A stretch of DNA of 64,000 nt from assembly GCA_031291075.1 (NCBI GenBank), contig JARLJS010000088.1, positions 29,117 through 93,116 of the forward strand, in the 5' to 3' direction. The translations under genes and the position numbers were made by a program. The first letter of the stretch is position 1, and each line of letters starts with the position of its first letter. Under the pieces are notes generated by a model. It did not search any database. It had not been told where the DNA came from and was given only the letters and a program-made list of their open reading frames with translations. Source of the stretch: Nevskia sp. Lineage in GTDB: Bacteria; Pseudomonadota; Gammaproteobacteria; Nevskiales; Nevskiaceae. Shown piece after piece: positions 10,201-18,606 of this stretch.

Positions 10201-13200
10201 ATCACGCTGGGCGCGGTCTCCGGTGGCTCGACCTTCTTCTCCGGTTATGGTGGGCTGGTGAATGTAGGAATGAACGCATCGGGGGCCATCAATGTCGGCT
10301 CCGATATCAAGGCACAACGCATCAACCTGAGCGCCTCGGGCGGCAACATCGCCGCCGGCAATCTCACCGCCACCAACGGCAGTATCAGCATCAGCGACAG
10401 CGGCGGGGGGATTACAGCCGGCAGCCTGTCCGCAACCCAGGTCGGCAATCTGGGTAGCTCCACAGCCACCATCAATGTGTATTCCGCCGGCGGCATCACG
10501 CTGGGCAGCGTCGGCACCAATGCCCAGGCGACCGGCAACGTCGGCTATGCCCAGGGAGACGTCTACCTGTATGCCAACTACTACGGCAACAACAGCGGCG
10601 ACCTAGTCGTCGCCGGACCGATCAATACCAATGCGAGTACCGCCGGACCCGGCTACACCGCCAGCGCCAGCGTGAATCTGAACGACTACCGCGGCAACGT
10701 CAGCCTGGGCGGCAACGGGATCGTCGCCTTTGCCAGCGACGGGAATACAGGCGCCTACGCGGCGAACATTAGCCTCTATGCCGCTAACGGCGGCAGCATC
10801 ACCGCGGGCAACCTCATCGCCTCGAACAGCTCGATCAGCGCCAGCACGAACAGTGGCAACATCGGCGCCGGCAACATCACGCTGGGTACCTTGTCCGGGG
10901 GCCTACTCGGCCTTGCCCCGATCTCGATCGACCTGACGGCGGCGGGAAGCCTGTCCAGCGCCAGCAGCAGCATCACCGCCGGCAGCATTTCGCTGAGTGC
11001 GGGGGGCGGCAATCTCGCTTTCGGCGGTCTCACCGCCAGCAACGGCTCAGTCTACGTCAGCAACAGCGGCGGCGGCATCACACTGGGCCAAGTCTCGGCC
11101 AGCCAAGGCAGCGTCCATGTTTCCGCCACCGGCGGCGCCATCACCACCGGTGACGTGACCAGCGGCAATGGCGCAATCAACATCTACGACACGACGGCGG
11201 GGATCAGCACGGGCAATCTCGCCGCCACCTCCACCGGCGGCAATTCCGACAGCTCGAGCGCCTACACATACATTGACGTGTATTCGGCTGGAGCCATCTC
11301 GGTCGGCAGCGTCACGGCGAATGCCCAGGTCACCGGCAATGTCGGCTACGCCCAGTCGAACATCTACCTGTATGCCAACTACTACGGCGGCAACAGCGGC
11401 GACCTGACCATCGGCGGACCGGTCAGCGCCACGGCGAACACGGCGGCGCCGACCTATACGGCCTCCGCCTCGGTCAGCCTGAACGACTACAGCGGCAATA
11501 TCAACGCCGGCAGCAACGCCGTCACCGCCATGGCCAGCGGCGGCAACACCGCACCCGGAGCCTCCAGCGTCAGCCTCTATGCCAACAACGGCGGCAGCAT
11601 TGCCGCCGGCAACCTGACCGCCACCAGCGGCTCCATCACGGCCAATACCAACAGCGGCAACATCGGTGCCGGCAACATCACCGTCGGGGGGCTCTCCGCC
11701 GGCGCCGGCAACGTCCTGACCAGCGTCAACCTGTCCGCAGCCGGCGGCCTGGGCGTCGGTGGCGATGTCATCGGATCGAACGTGTCGCTGTCCGCCAACA
11801 ACGGCAACCTCGGCGCGGGCAATGTCAGCGCGCTGCAGTCCGCGCTGTACGTCAACGATTACGGCGGCAACATCAGCCTGGGCAACGTCGGCTCCAACGG
11901 CGCGATCCAGCTCTACGACACCACCGGCAGCATCACCGCCGGCAGCCTGACCGCGCAGAGCAGCTCGATCTACGTCTACGGCGGCGGCAACGTCGCAGTG
12001 GGCGGGCTGTCGGGCGGCAGCGGCGCGCTGACCTCGGCGAGCATCAGCTCTACCGGTGGCGGCGTCACGGTTGGCGGCGACGTGGTCGCGCCGGTCGTGA
12101 CGCTCTACGCCGGCAACGGCAACCTCACCGCCGGCAACGTCGCGGCAACCACGCAGTCCGGACTTTCGATCAGCGACTACGGCGGCAGCATGAGCCTGGG
12201 CAGCGTCAGCGCCAACGGCGGCATCCAGCTCTATGACACCGGCGGCAACCTCGGCGCAGGGAACATCACCGCCAACGGCGGAGGCATCTACGTATCCGAT
12301 GCCGGCGGCAACATCAGCGTCGGCAACCTCGCCGCGAGCACCAACTCCGCTTCGAGCGGGCAGGCGACCGTCAGCCTGTTCGCCGCCGGCGGGATCAGCA
12401 CCGGCAGCATCACCACCAGCGCGCAGGTCACCGGCAGCGGCTACGCATCCGGCTCCGTGCAGATCACCGCCAATTCCTCGGAAGGCGCCCCGACCACCCA
12501 GGGCGATATTGTGATCGGCGGCCCGGTCACCACCAGCGCAATGAGTTCGGGCAACGGCAGTTATTACACCGATGCCAGCGTAAGCATCACCAACGGCAAC
12601 GGCGGCATCTACCTCGGCACCAACGCCATCGCCACCAATCCCACCGGCACCAATGCCTTTGGCGACATTGGCCTCATCGCCACCAACGGCGGCATCACCA
12701 GCGGCGGGCTGACGGTTGGGCCCGGCGGCAACATTACCGTCACCACCACCGGTACCGGCGGCAACGTCGCCGTGGGCGCGCTTTCCGGCGGCAGCGGCGG
12801 CCTGAACAACGTGGTGCTGACCGCCTCCGGCACCCTCTCCACCGGCAGCCCCAGCATCACCGCCGGCGCCATCACCATTTCCGCGGGCAACGGCAACCTC
12901 AGCGCCGGCGACCTCACCGCCACCAATGCCAACACCAGCCTGTCGGTATCCGATACCAATGGCAGCATGACGCTGGGCAACCTGAGCGCCACCGGCAACA
13001 TCGGCCTGAACGACACCGGCGGCAACCTCAGCACCGGCAGCCTCACCGCCAGCGGCGGCAGCGTCAACGCCACCGACAGCGGCGGCAGCATGACGGTGGG
13101 TGCGATCTCGGGCGGCAGCGGCAGCCTCACCGCGGTAAGTCTCAGCGCAACAGGTGGCCTGAGCGTCGGCGGCGCTGGCATCACTGCCGGCAGCATCATG

Positions 13201-16200
13201 CTGTCCGCCGGCAGCGGCAATCTCAGTGCCGGCAACCTGCTGCAGACAAATGCCGGCTCCGGCATCAGCGTGGCTGACAGCGGCGGCAGTATCACGCTGG
13301 GCAGCGTCACCGCCAATGGCAACATCGGCCTCAGCGCCGGCGGTGGCGTCACGGCCGGCAATCTCGCCGCCAACGCCGGTGGCGCCACCATCACTGTGGC
13401 CGCCAATGGCGGCAATTTGGTCGTGGGCAGCCTGTCCGATTCGGCCGGACTGCTGTCCGCCGTCACCCTCAGTGCCGGCGGCGGCTTGAGCGCCGGCGGC
13501 GCGGGCATCACCGCCGGCAGCATCGGACTGTCCGCCGGCAACGGGAACCTGAGCGCGGGCAACCTGCTCGTCACCAACTTCGGCGCCGGCATCAGCGTCT
13601 CTGACGCCGGCGGCAGCATGACCCTGGGCAGCGTCACCGCCAACGGCGGCATTACGCTGAACGACGCCGGCGGCGGCATCACCGCCGGCAACCTCGCCGC
13701 CAACGGCAGCGGGGCGTCCGTCAGCGTGACGGCCACGGGCAGCGGCTCCAACATCGCGCTGGGTACGGTGTCGGGCGGTTCCTACGGGGGTCTGAACTCG
13801 GTGGCGCTGGTCGCCGGCGGCTCGCTGACCACGGCCCAGCGCAACATCACCGCCGGCAACATCACGCTCTCCTCCGGCGCCGGCAACCTCAGCTTCGGGG
13901 CACTCACCGCGACCAGCGGCCCGCTCCTGGTGACCGATACCGCCGGCAACATCGCCACCGGCGATCTCAATGCCGCCGGCAAGATCCACGTCGAGGCGGC
14001 GAGCGGCGCGCTCGCGCTCGGCAACGTCGCCTCCAGCGGGACTTCCAGCGGCGTGCGGCTGTTCGGCGGCACCACCATCTCCGCCGTCAACGTGGTGGCG
14101 AACGGCAACATCTACGTGGGCGGCGCCTTCACGACCTCATCCGGCGGGATGAACAACTCGCCGTCCGGCCCGATCGCGAACGGCGTGACGCTGGGCAACG
14201 TGACCAGCAACGGCGCCGACGTGCGGATCGGCCAGGTCGGGTATACACAGAGCACCACCGGCCCCGCCTTCTCCACCGCCAGCAACGTCACGGTCGGCAA
14301 CGTCGGCGCCGCCGGCAACATCGCCGTGCGCGGCGTGACGCAGCTCACCACCGGATCGCTGTCCGCCGGCGGCGCGGTGCGCCTGCGCGGCGGCGGCACC
14401 ATCACCGTCAACGGCAACATCAGCACCAGTTCGCTCGACGCCGGCATTTCGCTCGCCAACTTCACGCTCGACTCCAGCGGCAACATCGTCAGCGAGACCG
14501 TGGCGCAGCAGCTGTCGCAACTGACGGTCAACGGCGCGATCAGTTCCACCGGCAACATCCTGCTCGGCGGCCTGGATTCCAACAACAACTACTTCATCCA
14601 GAACGCTGCCGTGACCGGCCCGATCAGCGCCGGCGGCAGCTTCAGGAGCTTCACCGCCAACAGCCTGAACCTGGGCGGCGCGGTCACCGCCACCGGCAGT
14701 CTCATAGTCAAGGGCGGCGGCGGCCTCAACCTGGCCGATGTCAGCACCACTGGAAACATCGCCCTCAACGCCGGCGGCGGCGTCAGCGCCGGCAACCTCG
14801 CGGCGAACGCGAGCGGCGCCACCATCACCGTGGCCGCCAATGGCGGCAACGTGCTGGTGGGCAGCCTGTCCGACTCGGCCGGTTCGCTGGCGTCGGTGAG
14901 CCTGACTGCGGCGGGCGGCTTGACCGCGGGCGGCGCGGGGATCACCGCGGGCACCGTCGCGCTGTCGGCCGGCAACGGCAATCTCAGCGCCGGCAATCTG
15001 GTCGTCACCAACGCCGGGACCGGCATCAGCGTCAGCGACGCCGGCGGCAACATCACGCTGGGCAGCGTCACCGCGCCCGGCAGCATCAGCCTGAGCGACA
15101 CCACCGGCGGCATCAGCGCCGGCACGCTCGGCACCTCGGCCAACGTCAGCGTAACCGCCGGAAGCGGCGTGACCCTCGGCGCCATCAGCCTGGGCAGCAG
15201 CGCCAACAACGGCGCCCTGCAGATCAGCGGCGCCAGGGTACAGACCGGCGACATCGCCAACAACAGCCCGCTGGCTCCGACCGGCACGGCCAACGACATG
15301 AGCGTCACCGCCACGGCCGGCAACATCGCCCTGGGCAATCTGACCACGCCGGGCACCGGCACCGTGGCATTGATTCTCAACTCCGCCGGCGCCATCAATA
15401 CCGGCAACATCAATCTCGAAGTCATCCAGGCCCAGGCCGTCGGCAATATCGCCCTCGGCAACCTCTCGCTGCAATCGTTGACCCCGGGCCTGGCCGGCAG
15501 CAGCAGCCTGACCTCGAGCGGCGGCAGCGTCAGCACCGGCAGCATCGCCTCCAACCACGGGCTGAGCGTGTCCGCGGCCACCGGCATCGCACTGGGCGAC
15601 ACCGGCGTGGCGGGGCCGATCCAGCTCGCCACCGGCGGCGGCACCCTCGCCACCGGCAACCTCAGCACCACCGGCGACGGCATCACCGCCACCGACGGCG
15701 GCGGCGGCATCACGGTGGGCAACCTCAACGGCGGCGCCATCCAGCTCGCCGCCATCGGCGGCGCGGTCAGCGCCGGCAACATCACGACCGGCAGCGACGC
15801 CGTCAGCGTGAGCGGCACCAACCTCGCCCTTGGCAGCCTGTCGGCGGGCGGCGGCACCCTGACCTCGCTCAGCCTCACCACCTCCGGCACCCTGACCACC
15901 GGCATCACCAGCCTCAGCGCCGGCTCGATCAACCTCGCCGCCGGCGCCGGCAACCTCAGCCTCGGCAACCTCACCGCCACCAGCGGCGCCCTCAGCGTGG
16001 CCGACAGCGGCGGTGCGGTGCGCACCGGCGACCTCAGCGCCGCCAACGGCGCTGTGACGCTGACCGCCCAGAACGGCCTGAGCGCCGGCAACGTCAGCGG
16101 CTCCAGCGTCACCGCCACCGCCGTCCTGGGCAACGCCAGCTTCGGCAACTTCAGCTCGCCGGGCACCGTCACCCTCAATGTGCCCAACGGCAGCCTCGCC

Positions 16201-17682
16201 ACCGGCAACATCAACGCCGGGCAGTTCTTCAGCAACCTGGGCGGCGGCAACGAGCAGGTCGGCGCAGTCAAGGTCACCGGCAGCCAGCTCGGCTTCAAAC
16301 TGGGCGATGTGGCCGGCCAGACCCTGCAGATCGGCAGCCTCAACTTCGGCGGCGCGGCGAACTTCACCTACAAGAACGCCAGCCTGACGGTGGGTTCGGC
16401 CACGGTCGGCGGCGGTTTCACCGCCAACCTCACCAGCGGCAACCTCGCCACCGGCGACCTCACCGCCGCCGGCGACATCGACCTCACCGCCGGATCCGGC
16501 AGCCTGGCCTTCGGCAACCTGTCCGGCACCAACATCGCGATCATGGCCAGCCAGGCGCTGGGCATTGCCAGCCGGATCAGCGCCAGCGGCAACCTCAGCG
16601 TCAACGACACGGCCAGCATCAGCATCACCGGCTCGACCATCAACGCCAATGCCATCGGCCTCAGCAGCGGGGCCAGCCTGGGCATCAGCAACAGCACGCT
16701 GCAGGGCCAGTCGATCAACGCCACCGCGACCGGCGGCGTCACCATCGCCAACAGCACGCTGAGCGCGCCGACGGTCACCACCAGCGCCGCCGTGGCGCAC
16801 AGCCCGCTGGCGTCCACCAGCGGGAGCAGCCTGACGCTGACCAGCCAGGGGGCCATCGCGCTGAACCAGGCCACCCTGGGCTTGTTCTCGCAGATCACGC
16901 TCAACGGTGCCGGGGCGGTCGGCTCCACCGGCGGCACCTCGTCCATCAATGCCGGCTCGCTGTCGGTGACGGGCAACAGCATCAACTTCGGCACCGCCAA
17001 TATCGCCGTCGGCAGCGGGCTGGCCGGCTTCGGCAGCGACCCCGCGCTGCTGCAGCTGATCCAGGCCAAGTCGCCGGGCCTGGCACCGTCCTCGACGGGC
17101 CCCAACGCCAGCTTCTCGGCGCCCAACGGGGTCACGCTGGGCAATGTCAGTGTCGCCGGCGGCTACCTGTTCATCCAGGCGCCCACCCTGCAGCTGCCGG
17201 GTTCGGTCGGCGGCACCACCCCGCTGTTCGTCGACTACCTGCCCACCAATACGCAGGCGCCGGTGACGCTCACCCTGCTGCAGCCGCCGTCCGGCGTCGG
17301 CACCCTGGTCATCGGCGGCACGCCGGAGACCGGCACCATCCAGGTCGGCGACGGCACGCAGACCTTCGCGCTGGCCACCAACACCAACCTGGTCTTCGCC
17401 ACCAACGGCACCACCCTCTATCCGGACGCGATCAGCACCGCCGGCCAGGTGGTGGTGCTGGGCGAAGCAGTGCTGCGCACGCCACCGGTCACGCTGACGG
17501 ACATCCCCATCACCGCCAGCCAGTACCAGGTGACGGCGCCGAACCAGGGTGTGCTCGGCAATGCGCCCGAGACCGGCGACGTCAACGACCCGGGAGTCAG
17601 CAACGCCAACCGCGGACTCATCGACCAGAAGACCGCCGTCGAAACCGGCGGCCTGAGCTGCGGCATGGGAGGATCACCGTGA
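4228..17682 (+). CDS. Giant two-partner secretion exoprotein with filamentous haemagglutinin-type TPS domain (TpsA)
   Basis: A 4,484-residue secreted protein. A signal peptide ends near ALA-NPSGG (residue ~35). The TPS/haemagglutination domain (about 36-170) has INWQQFSIG and LLNPQGVMFAPGA, the sites recognised by TpsB. The rest is Gly/Ser/Asn/Thr-rich beta-helix-like sequence built from short motifs such as GNLTATNGSISL and SGGGITAGNLSA. At least eight larger modules each carry an N-Y-Y-G-x-N-S-G-D-L sequence, starting near 6088, 6937, 7597, 8248, 8902, 9685, 10576 and 11377. From about 12.5 kb the modules change character, ending in a non-repetitive tail. The C-terminus, GGLSCGMGGSP, holds the only cysteine I noticed. 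No toxin or peptidase domain is apparent. A surface adhesin or matrix fibre is most likely. Its stop overlaps the next start. Confidence 0.92.
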   Translation: MSKHSLRTKRLPIPAAISRVFAAASLLAPGLALANPSGGVVAAGQATISNPSANGTVVNQGSNSAVINWQQFSIGGHEYVQFVQPSSSSVVLNRVIGGSPSQIFGSLSANGRVFLLNPQGVMFAPGAQLDVGGLVASTMNIKDQDFMAGRYQLAGSSAPGAAVTNAGTIRAADGGFVVLAGDQVKNTGLIQARLGQVVLASGSATTLNLDGSGLVSFAVTKAALSQQAGVDNAGQIIADGGKVVMTAQTAHNLVSSAVNNTGLVRAQGIAEHDGEIELTASGGDIADSGTLNASSAGGNGGKVTVHGDADIDIQQGAQILAGGASQGGAVSVVADGTLNTRTGSLIDVRGNNGPGGFTELSGHGNLAVRGDLQLGQGGTLLIDPTNLTVAAGSGGSGSAGGNATVFQNTVQTTLQQGANVQLVASNSITVGNLAVAGNTSGVLNGQNAGKGGSLLLGIGSVSGGGNLGVGGGYSEGSSGTISFVNSKDTITLDGQLTIDAGSSGGTVNVGSLTGSQVNVKGLGGVTARNLIATRGSVTLNANSGSIATGNLTAAQGSVNITNTGGGIAVGNLIATSSGSSGASASVTAYSAGGISTGSVTAAASAKGNVGSASANVSLNANYYGSNSGDLVVNGPVAVSASTAASSYSASATASLNDYNGSVNVGTNAIVTNASGGSNLSGGNVAVYAANGGNVSVGGIVATNSAISINTSGGGGITLGSLSGGSYGSLTAVNLTSSGKLTLGNNSITAGNISISAAAGNVSFGALTANFGNISVSTSGSGGNITLGNVSGSSAFGLNNLTVNASGGLSIGSGVSAAQISLSASGGKLSTGDLTASNGSISLSDTGGAITAGNLSARFAGEGGSSTATITAYSAGGISVGSVGTSAQTSNPSGYANAGISLNANYYGSNSGDLVIAGPVNAVANVSGNTVTASAAVTLNDYHGNVNLGGNGVSTNASGGATVSGGNIAVYAANGNIVAGNLLAINSAISASANGTGGSIAVGTLSGTGSYGGALSAVSLSSSGSLSTATTTITAGTISISAGAGNLVFGNLTASNGSISLTDSGGNITAGNLSATSISTAGSSANATISASSAGAISVGSVSSNAQATGNVGYASSSITLYANNYGSNSGDLVLGGPVNAIAATSAPAASGYYASAQVTLNNYRGNVNAGSNAVTAMATGGSTGNGSGLNFYTGNGGSIAAGNLSAANGTINVNSSGNVTVGTLSGGSGGVLSSLSLSSSGTLSTAGGNITAGTITVSAGAGNLSFGDLTSTNGSISLTDSGGGITAGNLSATSISPTSSANATISASSAGAITVGSVTSNAQAAGNVGYASSNITLYANNYGSNSGDLVINGPVSAVASTAAPAATGYTASAQVTLYDYRGNVSAGSNAVTAMATGGNTSNGSSINFYTGNGGNIAAGNLTATNGTISANGSGNITLGTLSGGSYGGVLTNVNLSAGGALTSASSNITAGVISLTAGAGNLSFGNLTSTNGSISLADSGGSITAGNLSASSISSTNSVNASISAYSAGAITVGSVTSNAQATGNVGYASSSITLYANNYGSTSTGDLTIGGPVNAVAATAAPAGSGYTASAQVTLNDYRGNVNLGGNSVTAMASGGNTINGSSLSLYAGNGGSIAAGNLTAVNGSINASTSGTGGNIAVGTISGGSGALSSVNLSASGALSTANTSITAGTINLSAGAGTLSFGALTASSGGVNVSNSGGNITGGMVSAPGGGIQITDSGGTVTTGDLTAGNGSIYLSDTTGGITAGNLSASSSSSIGSATATITAYSGGGISLGSVTTNARATGNVGYASGDINLNANYYSSNSGDLVIAGPVNAMASIGAPFGSGYSSSAQVTLNNYRGNVNLGKNGVTTNVSGGGISSNDDVNIYASNGGNIITGKLNVMAGAVSVTTSGGGGIALGGLIGGSMNGADAGELTSVNLSSSGTLSVAQQRILAGNITLSAGTGNISFGGLTTTFGGNVSVTTSGTGGNITLGAVSGGSTFFSGYGGLVNVGMNASGAINVGSDIKAQRINLSASGGNIAAGNLTATNGSISISDSGGGITAGSLSATQVGNLGSSTATINVYSAGGITLGSVGTNAQATGNVGYAQGDVYLYANYYGNNSGDLVVAGPINTNASTAGPGYTASASVNLNDYRGNVSLGGNGIVAFASDGNTGAYAANISLYAANGGSITAGNLIASNSSISASTNSGNIGAGNITLGTLSGGLLGLAPISIDLTAAGSLSSASSSITAGSISLSAGGGNLAFGGLTASNGSVYVSNSGGGITLGQVSASQGSVHVSATGGAITTGDVTSGNGAINIYDTTAGISTGNLAATSTGGNSDSSSAYTYIDVYSAGAISVGSVTANAQVTGNVGYAQSNIYLYANYYGGNSGDLTIGGPVSATANTAAPTYTASASVSLNDYSGNINAGSNAVTAMASGGNTAPGASSVSLYANNGGSIAAGNLTATSGSITANTNSGNIGAGNITVGGLSAGAGNVLTSVNLSAAGGLGVGGDVIGSNVSLSANNGNLGAGNVSALQSALYVNDYGGNISLGNVGSNGAIQLYDTTGSITAGSLTAQSSSIYVYGGGNVAVGGLSGGSGALTSASISSTGGGVTVGGDVVAPVVTLYAGNGNLTAGNVAATTQSGLSISDYGGSMSLGSVSANGGIQLYDTGGNLGAGNITANGGGIYVSDAGGNISVGNLAASTNSASSGQATVSLFAAGGISTGSITTSAQVTGSGYASGSVQITANSSEGAPTTQGDIVIGGPVTTSAMSSGNGSYYTDASVSITNGNGGIYLGTNAIATNPTGTNAFGDIGLIATNGGITSGGLTVGPGGNITVTTTGTGGNVAVGALSGGSGGLNNVVLTASGTLSTGSPSITAGAITISAGNGNLSAGDLTATNANTSLSVSDTNGSMTLGNLSATGNIGLNDTGGNLSTGSLTASGGSVNATDSGGSMTVGAISGGSGSLTAVSLSATGGLSVGGAGITAGSIMLSAGSGNLSAGNLLQTNAGSGISVADSGGSITLGSVTANGNIGLSAGGGVTAGNLAANAGGATITVAANGGNLVVGSLSDSAGLLSAVTLSAGGGLSAGGAGITAGSIGLSAGNGNLSAGNLLVTNFGAGISVSDAGGSMTLGSVTANGGITLNDAGGGITAGNLAANGSGASVSVTATGSGSNIALGTVSGGSYGGLNSVALVAGGSLTTAQRNITAGNITLSSGAGNLSFGALTATSGPLLVTDTAGNIATGDLNAAGKIHVEAASGALALGNVASSGTSSGVRLFGGTTISAVNVVANGNIYVGGAFTTSSGGMNNSPSGPIANGVTLGNVTSNGADVRIGQVGYTQSTTGPAFSTASNVTVGNVGAAGNIAVRGVTQLTTGSLSAGGAVRLRGGGTITVNGNISTSSLDAGISLANFTLDSSGNIVSETVAQQLSQLTVNGAISSTGNILLGGLDSNNNYFIQNAAVTGPISAGGSFRSFTANSLNLGGAVTATGSLIVKGGGGLNLADVSTTGNIALNAGGGVSAGNLAANASGATITVAANGGNVLVGSLSDSAGSLASVSLTAAGGLTAGGAGITAGTVALSAGNGNLSAGNLVVTNAGTGISVSDAGGNITLGSVTAPGSISLSDTTGGISAGTLGTSANVSVTAGSGVTLGAISLGSSANNGALQISGARVQTGDIANNSPLAPTGTANDMSVTATAGNIALGNLTTPGTGTVALILNSAGAINTGNINLEVIQAQAVGNIALGNLSLQSLTPGLAGSSSLTSSGGSVSTGSIASNHGLSVSAATGIALGDTGVAGPIQLATGGGTLATGNLSTTGDGITATDGGGGITVGNLNGGAIQLAAIGGAVSAGNITTGSDAVSVSGTNLALGSLSAGGGTLTSLSLTTSGTLTTGITSLSAGSINLAAGAGNLSLGNLTATSGALSVADSGGAVRTGDLSAANGAVTLTAQNGLSAGNVSGSSVTATAVLGNASFGNFSSPGTVTLNVPNGSLATGNINAGQFFSNLGGGNEQVGAVKVTGSQLGFKLGDVAGQTLQIGSLNFGGAANFTYKNASLTVGSATVGGGFTANLTSGNLATGDLTAAGDIDLTAGSGSLAFGNLSGTNIAIMASQALGIASRISASGNLSVNDTASISITGSTINANAIGLSSGASLGISNSTLQGQSINATATGGVTIANSTLSAPTVTTSAAVAHSPLASTSGSSLTLTSQGAIALNQATLGLFSQITLNGAGAVGSTGGTSSINAGSLSVTGNSINFGTANIAVGSGLAGFGSDPALLQLIQAKSPGLAPSSTGPNASFSAPNGVTLGNVSVAGGYLFIQAPTLQLPGSVGGTTPLFVDYLPTNTQAPVTLTLLQPPSGVGTLVIGGTPETGTIQVGDGTQTFALATNTNLVFATNGTTLYPDAISTAGQVVVLGEAVLRTPPVTLTDIPITASQYQVTAPNQGVLGNAPETGDVNDPGVSNANRGLIDQKTAVETGGLSCGMGGSP
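6000..12000 (+). repeat. In-frame module array inside the TpsA gene
   Basis: Eight related modules are marked by the aac-tac-tac-ggc-type segment at 6088, 6937, 7597, 8248, 8902, 9685, 10576 and 11377. Spacings are 849, 660, 651, 654, 783, 891 and 801 bp, all divisible by three. Each module contains, in order, an ITAYSAGGI-like strand, a GNVGYA-like segment, NYYGSNSGDL, a GPV segment, L-N-D-Y-x-G-N-V and a Y-A-x-N-G-G segment. Three consecutive spacings near 654 bp suggest recent copying. Array edges are approximate. Confidence 0.8.
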
Positions 17683-18515
17683 ATTTCCAGCTTTGCCTTC
17701 GCGCCGCCGCGGCGGTGGTGTTGTCGCTCCCGGCCCTGGCCTGGTCCGCCGACGCCCCGCCCGCCGGGACGGTCACCATGCTGACCGGCCGCGGCACCGC
17801 GACCTCGCCCGACGGCACCATCCGCCAGCTGGCCAAGGGCGACCCGGTGTTCGCCGGCGAGATCATCAGCTCCAGCATCAACACCTACGTCAACCTGAAG
17901 TTCAGCGACGGCGGCTATTTCCTGCTGCGGCCGAACAGCCGCTTCCATATCGTCGATTTCGTCGACCATACCGGCGCCGCCGCCGCACCTGCGGCGCCGC
18001 CCGCCCCGGCACCGGGCGCTCCGCCGGCTTCGCCGGTCCAGCCCGTGGCGCCGCTGGTCACGCAGCAGGCCACCCAGGGCGGGGAATCGCACGCCTTCTT
18101 CCGCCTGCTCAAGGGCGGCTTCCGCTCCATCAGCGGGCTGGTGGGCAAGCTCAACCACGACGAGTACCAGGTGGCGACGCCGGTCGCCACCATCGGCATC
18201 CGCGGCACCGACTACGAGGCGGTGATCTGCGACGCCGCCTGTGCCTCGGACCCGGTGGTGGCGGCGGGACTGCCGGCCGGCCAGAAGGCCGAGGGTGGCC
18301 TGCTGACCGGTGTGATCGAAGGCCGGATCGCCGTCGGCGACCCCAGCCAGTGCCCGGGCAACGCCAGTCCGGCCGGGCAGCAGTCCGGCGGCTGCGTGGA
18401 GGTACCCGCGGGCCAGTACCATCTGACCACGGCGGACGGCAGCCAGGTGGTGCTGGGCAGCCAGCCGCACTTCCTGAACGTCGACCCGATCCCGAATCCG
18501 CGCCTGTGCCAGTAG
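17679..18515 (+). CDS. Secreted FecR-domain protein
   Basis: A 278-residue protein with a GTG start that overlaps the tpsA stop by 4 bp (GTGA), implying translational coupling. A signal peptide covers about residues 1-24 (LPALAWSA-DAPP). The FecR domain (about 28-95, then 150-190) has GTVTMLTGRGTAT, GDPVFAGEIISSS, YFLLRPNSRFHI and VATPVATIGIRGTDYE, the classic FecR segments. A proline/alanine linker lies at about 102-130. Two cysteine pairs occur (AVICDAAC; QCPGN with GGC), and the protein ends RLCQ. It lacks the sigma-regulator transmembrane arrangement, so a periplasmic or surface accessory role for the TpsA fibre is more likely than anti-sigma function. That role is inferred from position only. 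Confidence 0.8.
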   Translation: MNFQLCLRAAAAVVLSLPALAWSADAPPAGTVTMLTGRGTATSPDGTIRQLAKGDPVFAGEIISSSINTYVNLKFSDGGYFLLRPNSRFHIVDFVDHTGAAAAPAAPPAPAPGAPPASPVQPVAPLVTQQATQGGESHAFFRLLKGGFRSISGLVGKLNHDEYQVATPVATIGIRGTDYEAVICDAACASDPVVAAGLPAGQKAEGGLLTGVIEGRIAVGDPSQCPGNASPAGQQSGGCVEVPAGQYHLTTADGSQVVLGSQPHFLNVDPIPNPRLCQ

Positions 18516-18520
18516 CCTGA

Positions 18521-18551
18521 CGCCCGCCGCGAAGCGAAACCGCGGCGGGCG
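18521..18551 (+). terminator. Hairpin after the FecR-domain gene
   Basis: CGCCCGCCGCG at 18521-18531 pairs perfectly with CGCGGCGGGCG at 18541-18551 around a 9-base loop, starting 6 bp after the stop codon. There is no T tract, so it could be a weak terminator or an mRNA-stabilising stem separating the tpsB-tpsA-fecR unit from the downstream genes. Confidence 0.5.
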
Positions 18552-18606
18552 CGGCCCGGTGTAGTATCTGAAGCCGGTCGACCCTGACCTTCCGATCGCA
18601 GATTCC

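Noticed and set aside
6433..10317. Very long open frame antisense to the TpsA gene (over 1,290 codons), and a similar one at 14137-16800
   Set aside because: They mirror the regular codon use of the Gly/Ser/Asn repeats; the translations are compositionally odd and have no protein motifs. They are shadows of the repetitive gene.
5400..16500. Regular short repeats that could be taken for a CRISPR array
   Set aside because: The repeats are in frame, protein-coding, not separated by unique spacers, and belong to the TpsA beta-helix.
18521..18551. A strong intrinsic terminator after the FecR gene
   Set aside because: No T tract follows the stem, so it is reported only as a hairpin with moderate confidence.
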